From: Actinospineispora eucalypti
GTDB lineage: Bacteria; Actinomycetota; Actinomycetes; Mycobacteriales; Pseudonocardiaceae
Assembly (NCBI GenBank): GCA_014208095.1
Contig: JACHMT010000004.1
Span: 1-64,000, forward strand
DNA length: 64,000 bases
Direction: 5' to 3'
The notes under the pieces are model-generated. The model saw only the letters and a list, made by a program, of their open reading frames with translations. It did no database searches and was not told the DNA's origin. Shown piece after piece: positions 61,009 to 64,000 of the stretch. A program made the translations under genes and the position numbers. Position 1 is the stretch's first letter, and each line of letters starts with the position of its first letter.

Positions 61009-62145
61009 GTGGGGCTACTCAACGGAAAATGCGACGGCCGGTTCGCGGCGCTGCGCGATGCGCTGGAACGCAACCTGGAGTCCGGCGCCGAACTGGGCGC
61101 GTCGCTGGTGCTCGACCTGGACGGGGAGATCGCGGTCGACCTGTGGGGCGGGCACCGGGACGAGGCGCGGACCGTGCCGTGGACCGAGGACACGCTGGTC
61201 AACGTGTGGTCCACGACCAAGACGGTGAGCGCGCTGGCCGCGCTCATGCTGGTCGACCGGGGCCAGCTGGACGCGTATGCGCCGGTGGCGAAGTACTGGC
61301 CGGAGTTCGCCGCCGCCGGCAAGGAGCGGGTGGCGGTCCGCCACCTGCTGTCCCACACGTCCGGGGTGTCCGCGCTGGAACCGCCGACCACGGTGGAGGA
61401 CCTGTACGACCCGGTGGCCGCCGCCGCACGGATGGCCGCCCAGCCGCCGTGGTGGGAGCCGGGCACGGCCAGTGGCTATCACGCGCTGAACTACGGGCAC
61501 CTGATCGGCGAGCTGGTGCGCCGGGTGGACGGGCGCTCGCTGCGCGCGTTCGTGGCCGAGGAGATCACCGGCCCGCTGGGCGCCGACCTGAGCATCGGCG
61601 CGGCCGAGGCCGACCGGGGCCGGATCGCCGACGTGGTGCCCCCGCCGCCGCTGCCCATGGACCTGGCCGCGCTGGACCCGGACACGCCGATGGTCAAGAC
61701 GCTCGGCGCGCTGGCCGCCGGCGCCGGGGTGGCGAACACGGCGGGCTGGCGGCGCGCGGAGATCGGCGCCGCGAACGGGCACGCCAACGCGCGTTCGGTG
61801 GCCCGGACGCTGTCCGCGGTGGCCCGGGGCGGCACGGTGGACGGGGTCCGGCTGGTCGGCCCGGAGACGTTGGAGCTGATCTTCGACGAGCAGGCGCACG
61901 GGGTTGACCTGGTGCTGGGCGTGCCGCTGCGCTGGGGAATCGGCTTCGGGCTGCCGCAGGCCGAGACCGTCCCGTGGATCCCGGACCAGAAGATCTGCTT
62001 CTGGGGCGGCTGGGGCGGCTCGATGATCATCATGGACCTGGGCCGCCGGATGACCATCTCCTACATGATGAACAAGATGGGCGCCGGCATCATCGGCTCC
62101 GACCGCAGCGCCGAGTACACCCAGGCCATCTACGCGGCGCTGTAG
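61009..62145 (+). CDS. Beta-lactamase-fold serine hydrolase (class C/LipD-type esterase)
   Basis: 378 residues from GTG 61009. The SxxK nucleophile motif is WSTTKT (about 68-73), the Tyr motif YHALNYG (about 163-169, YxN), and a W-GGWGGSMIIMD region replaces KTG near the C-terminus. No signal peptide, so a cytosolic esterase or amidase is more likely than a penicillin-binding role. Related actinobacterial enzymes are lipases; the substrate is unknown. Confidence 0.85.
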   Translation: MGLLNGKCDGRFAALRDALERNLESGAELGASLVLDLDGEIAVDLWGGHRDEARTVPWTEDTLVNVWSTTKTVSALAALMLVDRGQLDAYAPVAKYWPEFAAAGKERVAVRHLLSHTSGVSALEPPTTVEDLYDPVAAAARMAAQPPWWEPGTASGYHALNYGHLIGELVRRVDGRSLRAFVAEEITGPLGADLSIGAAEADRGRIADVVPPPPLPMDLAALDPDTPMVKTLGALAAGAGVANTAGWRRAEIGAANGHANARSVARTLSAVARGGTVDGVRLVGPETLELIFDEQAHGVDLVLGVPLRWGIGFGLPQAETVPWIPDQKICFWGGWGGSMIIMDLGRRMTISYMMNKMGAGIIGSDRSAEYTQAIYAAL

Positions 62146-62176
62146 CCACCGTCCTGGGTGGGTAGCCTGCGGCGGC

Positions 62177-63094
62177 ATGGAGCAGGGGTTGCGAGGGAAG
62201 GTGGCGGTGGTCGCCGGGGCGACCCGGGGCGCGGGGCGGGGGATCGCCGCCGCGCTGGGGGAAGCCGGGGCGACGGTGGTGTGCACCGGGCGCAGCAGCA
62301 CCAACCGCCGGTTGGCCTCCGACTACGCCGGCCGGCCGGAGACCATCGAGGAAACCGCCGCGCTGGTCACCGAGCTGGGCGGGGTGGGCATCGCCGAGCC
62401 GGTCGACCACCTGGACCCGGAACAGGTGCGCGCACTGGCCGAGCGCATCGGCGCCGCGCACGGGCGGATCGACGTGCTGGTGAACGACATCTGGGGTGCC
62501 GAGGTACTCAAGGGCGGCCCGCCCCAGTGGAACACACCGATCTGGGAGCTCGACCTGGCCGACGGGCTGCGCATCCTGCGCCTGGCCGTGGACACCCACC
62601 TGATCACCTCGCACCACCTGTTGCCGTTGTTGATCTCCCGTCCGGGCGGGCTTCTGGTGGAGATCACCGATGGCACGGCGGACTACAACGCGGACCGGTA
62701 CCGGATATCGGTGTACTACGACCTGGCCAAGGTCGCGGTCAACCGGCTGGCCTTCTCCCAGGGCCACGAACTGGCGCCGCACGGCGCCACGGCGGTCGCG
62801 GTCACCCCCGGCTGGCTGCGTTCGGAGATGATGCTGGGCAACTTCGGTGTCACCGAGCGGAACTGGGCGGACGCGCTGCGGGAGGGTGCGGTGCCCGGTT
62901 TCCCGACCGCGCCGCCGGGTTTCCGGCACTCCGAGTCGCCCCGGTACGTGGGTCGTGGGGTCGCCGCGCTGGCCGCCGACCCGGACCGTGCCCGGTGGAA
63001 CCAGCGTTCGGTGACCTCGGCCGACCTGGCCCGCGACTACGGCCACACCGACATCGACGGCAACCAACCCGACTCCTGGGCGCACACGACCTAA
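62177..63094 (+). CDS. SDR family oxidoreductase
   Basis: 305 residues. NAD(P)-binding VVAGATRGAGRGIAAALGEAGATVVCTGRS, DVLVNDIWGAE in place of NNAG, and catalytic Tyr/Lys in ISVYYDLAKVAVNR. The catalytic Ser position (EITDGTAD) lacks an obvious Ser, so chemistry may be altered. A long loop (NFGVTERNWADALREGAVPGFPTAPP) follows the core, as in a distinctive SDR subgroup. Stop overlaps the convergent AEC gene by 4 bases. Substrate unknown. Confidence 0.83.
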   Translation: MEQGLRGKVAVVAGATRGAGRGIAAALGEAGATVVCTGRSSTNRRLASDYAGRPETIEETAALVTELGGVGIAEPVDHLDPEQVRALAERIGAAHGRIDVLVNDIWGAEVLKGGPPQWNTPIWELDLADGLRILRLAVDTHLITSHHLLPLLISRPGGLLVEITDGTADYNADRYRISVYYDLAKVAVNRLAFSQGHELAPHGATAVAVTPGWLRSEMMLGNFGVTERNWADALREGAVPGFPTAPPGFRHSESPRYVGRGVAALAADPDRARWNQRSVTSADLARDYGHTDIDGNQPDSWAHTT

Positions 63095-64000
63095 CCCATG
63101 ACCAGCCACCCGGCGAGCGGCACCGTGAGCACACTGACCACGGTGGACAGCGCGGTCGCCGCCGAAACCAGGTCCGGGTCGGCGCGGTAGCGGCTGGCCA
63201 TCGCGTACACGTTGCCCGCCGAGGGCAGTGCGGCCAGCAGTACCCCGGCCTGCACCCAGAAACGGTCCAGCCCGAGCAGCCCGCCCAGGGTGAACCACAC
63301 GACCAGCGGGTAGAACAGCAGTTTCGCGGCGGTGAGCGCGGAGGCGGCGAGCAGCGTGGACCGGCCGATCCGGAGCCCGGCCAGTGCGCCGCCGAGGGCG
63401 AACAGCGCGGTCGGGCCGGCCGCGCCGCCGAGGAAGGCGAGGAACTTCGCCACCGGCCCGGGCAGCGTCACGCCGAGGGCCGCGACCACCGCGCCGAGCG
63501 CGATGGCCACCACCACCGGGTTGCCCAGTACGCCCCGCCAGAACCGCCCGCCGTCACCGGTCGCCGCGCGGCTCATCAGCATGCCGCCGACCGACATGAG
63601 CACCATGACCTCGGCCAGCACCGCCATGGCCAGCGGCCCGGCGGCCCGCTCGCCGAAGAACGCCAGCATCAACGGAAGCCCGAGGAAGCCCAGGTTGCTC
63701 ACCGTCGCCACGCTGGCCCGGGCCGCCGCGTCCGGCCCCGGCTGAACGAACCGTTCCGCCGCCGCGCGCCGGTGGCCCAGTAGCCGGGACGCGCCGAACA
63801 CCAGGGCGAACACCAACCCGCCGGCGGCCAGGTAGCCGGCGTAGAAAGCCGGGTGGAAGGACTGCCGGATGGGCTGGGCGGCGATCAGCCCGGCGACCAG
63901 CGCCGGCAACCCGAAACGGAAGGAGAACGCGCTCAGCGCCTCCACCGCCCGCGCGTCCACCAACCCGGTGCGCGCGGCCGCCCAGCCCAGCGCGACCACG
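63091..64000 (-). CDS. AEC family transporter, 5' end beyond the window
   Basis: At least 302 residues; the gene runs off the right edge, so the N-terminus is missing (the family normally begins with a helix before ALGWAAARTGLVDARAV). About nine membrane helices remain, including FSFRFGLPALVAGLIA, VSNLGFLGLPLMLAFFG and a final AALPSAGNVYAMASRY that matches the auxin-efflux-carrier family. Probably exports an organic anion; substrate unknown. Confidence 0.85.
   Translation of the reverse strand, partial: VVALGWAAARTGLVDARAVEALSAFSFRFGLPALVAGLIAAQPIRQSFHPAFYAGYLAAGGLVFALVFGASRLLGHRRAAAERFVQPGPDAAARASVATVSNLGFLGLPLMLAFFGERAAGPLAMAVLAEVMVLMSVGGMLMSRAATGDGGRFWRGVLGNPVVVAIALGAVVAALGVTLPGPVAKFLAFLGGAAGPTALFALGGALAGLRIGRSTLLAASALTAAKLLFYPLVVWFTLGGLLGLDRFWVQAGVLLAALPSAGNVYAMASRYRADPDLVSAATALSTVVSVLTVPLAGWLVMG

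Overview
The window is very GC-rich, with strong G/C preference at third codon positions, frequent GTG starts and many 1-4 base stop/start overlaps. Gene content points to an actinobacterium with an arabinogalactan cell wall and F420 enzymes. The order serS, a two-domain septum-formation protein, a small zincin, a phosphoglycerate-mutase-like protein, pheA and an iron-box DUF2470 gene matches the mycobacterial serS-pheA region. No mycolic-acid gene is visible. A member of the Pseudonocardiaceae (Amycolatopsis-like) is the best guess; this is inference, no 16S gene is present.

Layout. 1-8.8 kb: CPBP protease, a membrane protein with an 11-unit heptad tail, nitroreductase, acyltransferase, GlfT2, a small secreted protein, gamma-glutamyltransferase and a toxin-antitoxin pair. 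8.8-18.1 kb: glf, a large membrane protein, two GT2 glycosyltransferases, a lipid-linked-sugar flippase, a methyltransferase, DPPR synthase and its phosphatase, that is, galactan and arabinan precursor synthesis. 18.3-22.9 kb: HAD phosphatase, HxlR regulator with a divergent reductase, an EndoIII-fold protein and a ThDP enzyme. 22.9-33.6 kb: serS, DUF350, an O-methyltransferase, an ATP-grasp amidoligase with a YgiB-like partner, the septum protein, pheA and an iron-regulated DUF2470 gene.

33.9-60.9 kb is a sterol side-chain catabolism and uptake island: LLM flavin/F420 oxidoreductases, acyl-CoA synthetases (one FadD19), EchA19, the DUF35-Ltp4-Ltp3 aldolase module, FadE26/FadE27-like dehydrogenases, SDRs and a complete yrbEAB-mceABCDEF import operon. 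Five KstR-like palindromes mark its divergent promoters. Mce proteins would import sterol, FadD19 activates the side chain, FadE/EchA19/SDR perform beta-oxidation, and Ltp/DUF35 would cleave the branched chain. 61-64 kb: serine hydrolase, SDR and a truncated AEC transporter.

The most unusual features are: (1) dispersed tandem arrays, all with an exact 22-bp period, mostly at gene 3' ends, one of them inside the FadE27-like coding sequence; (2) a YgiB/YgiC/DUF350-type amidoligase system whose start region is triplicated as 48-bp repeats; (3) an in-frame 21-bp array of DnaA-box-like motifs; (4) a Phd-HicB chimeric antitoxin with a HicA-like toxin; (5) a 164-bp fold-back element.
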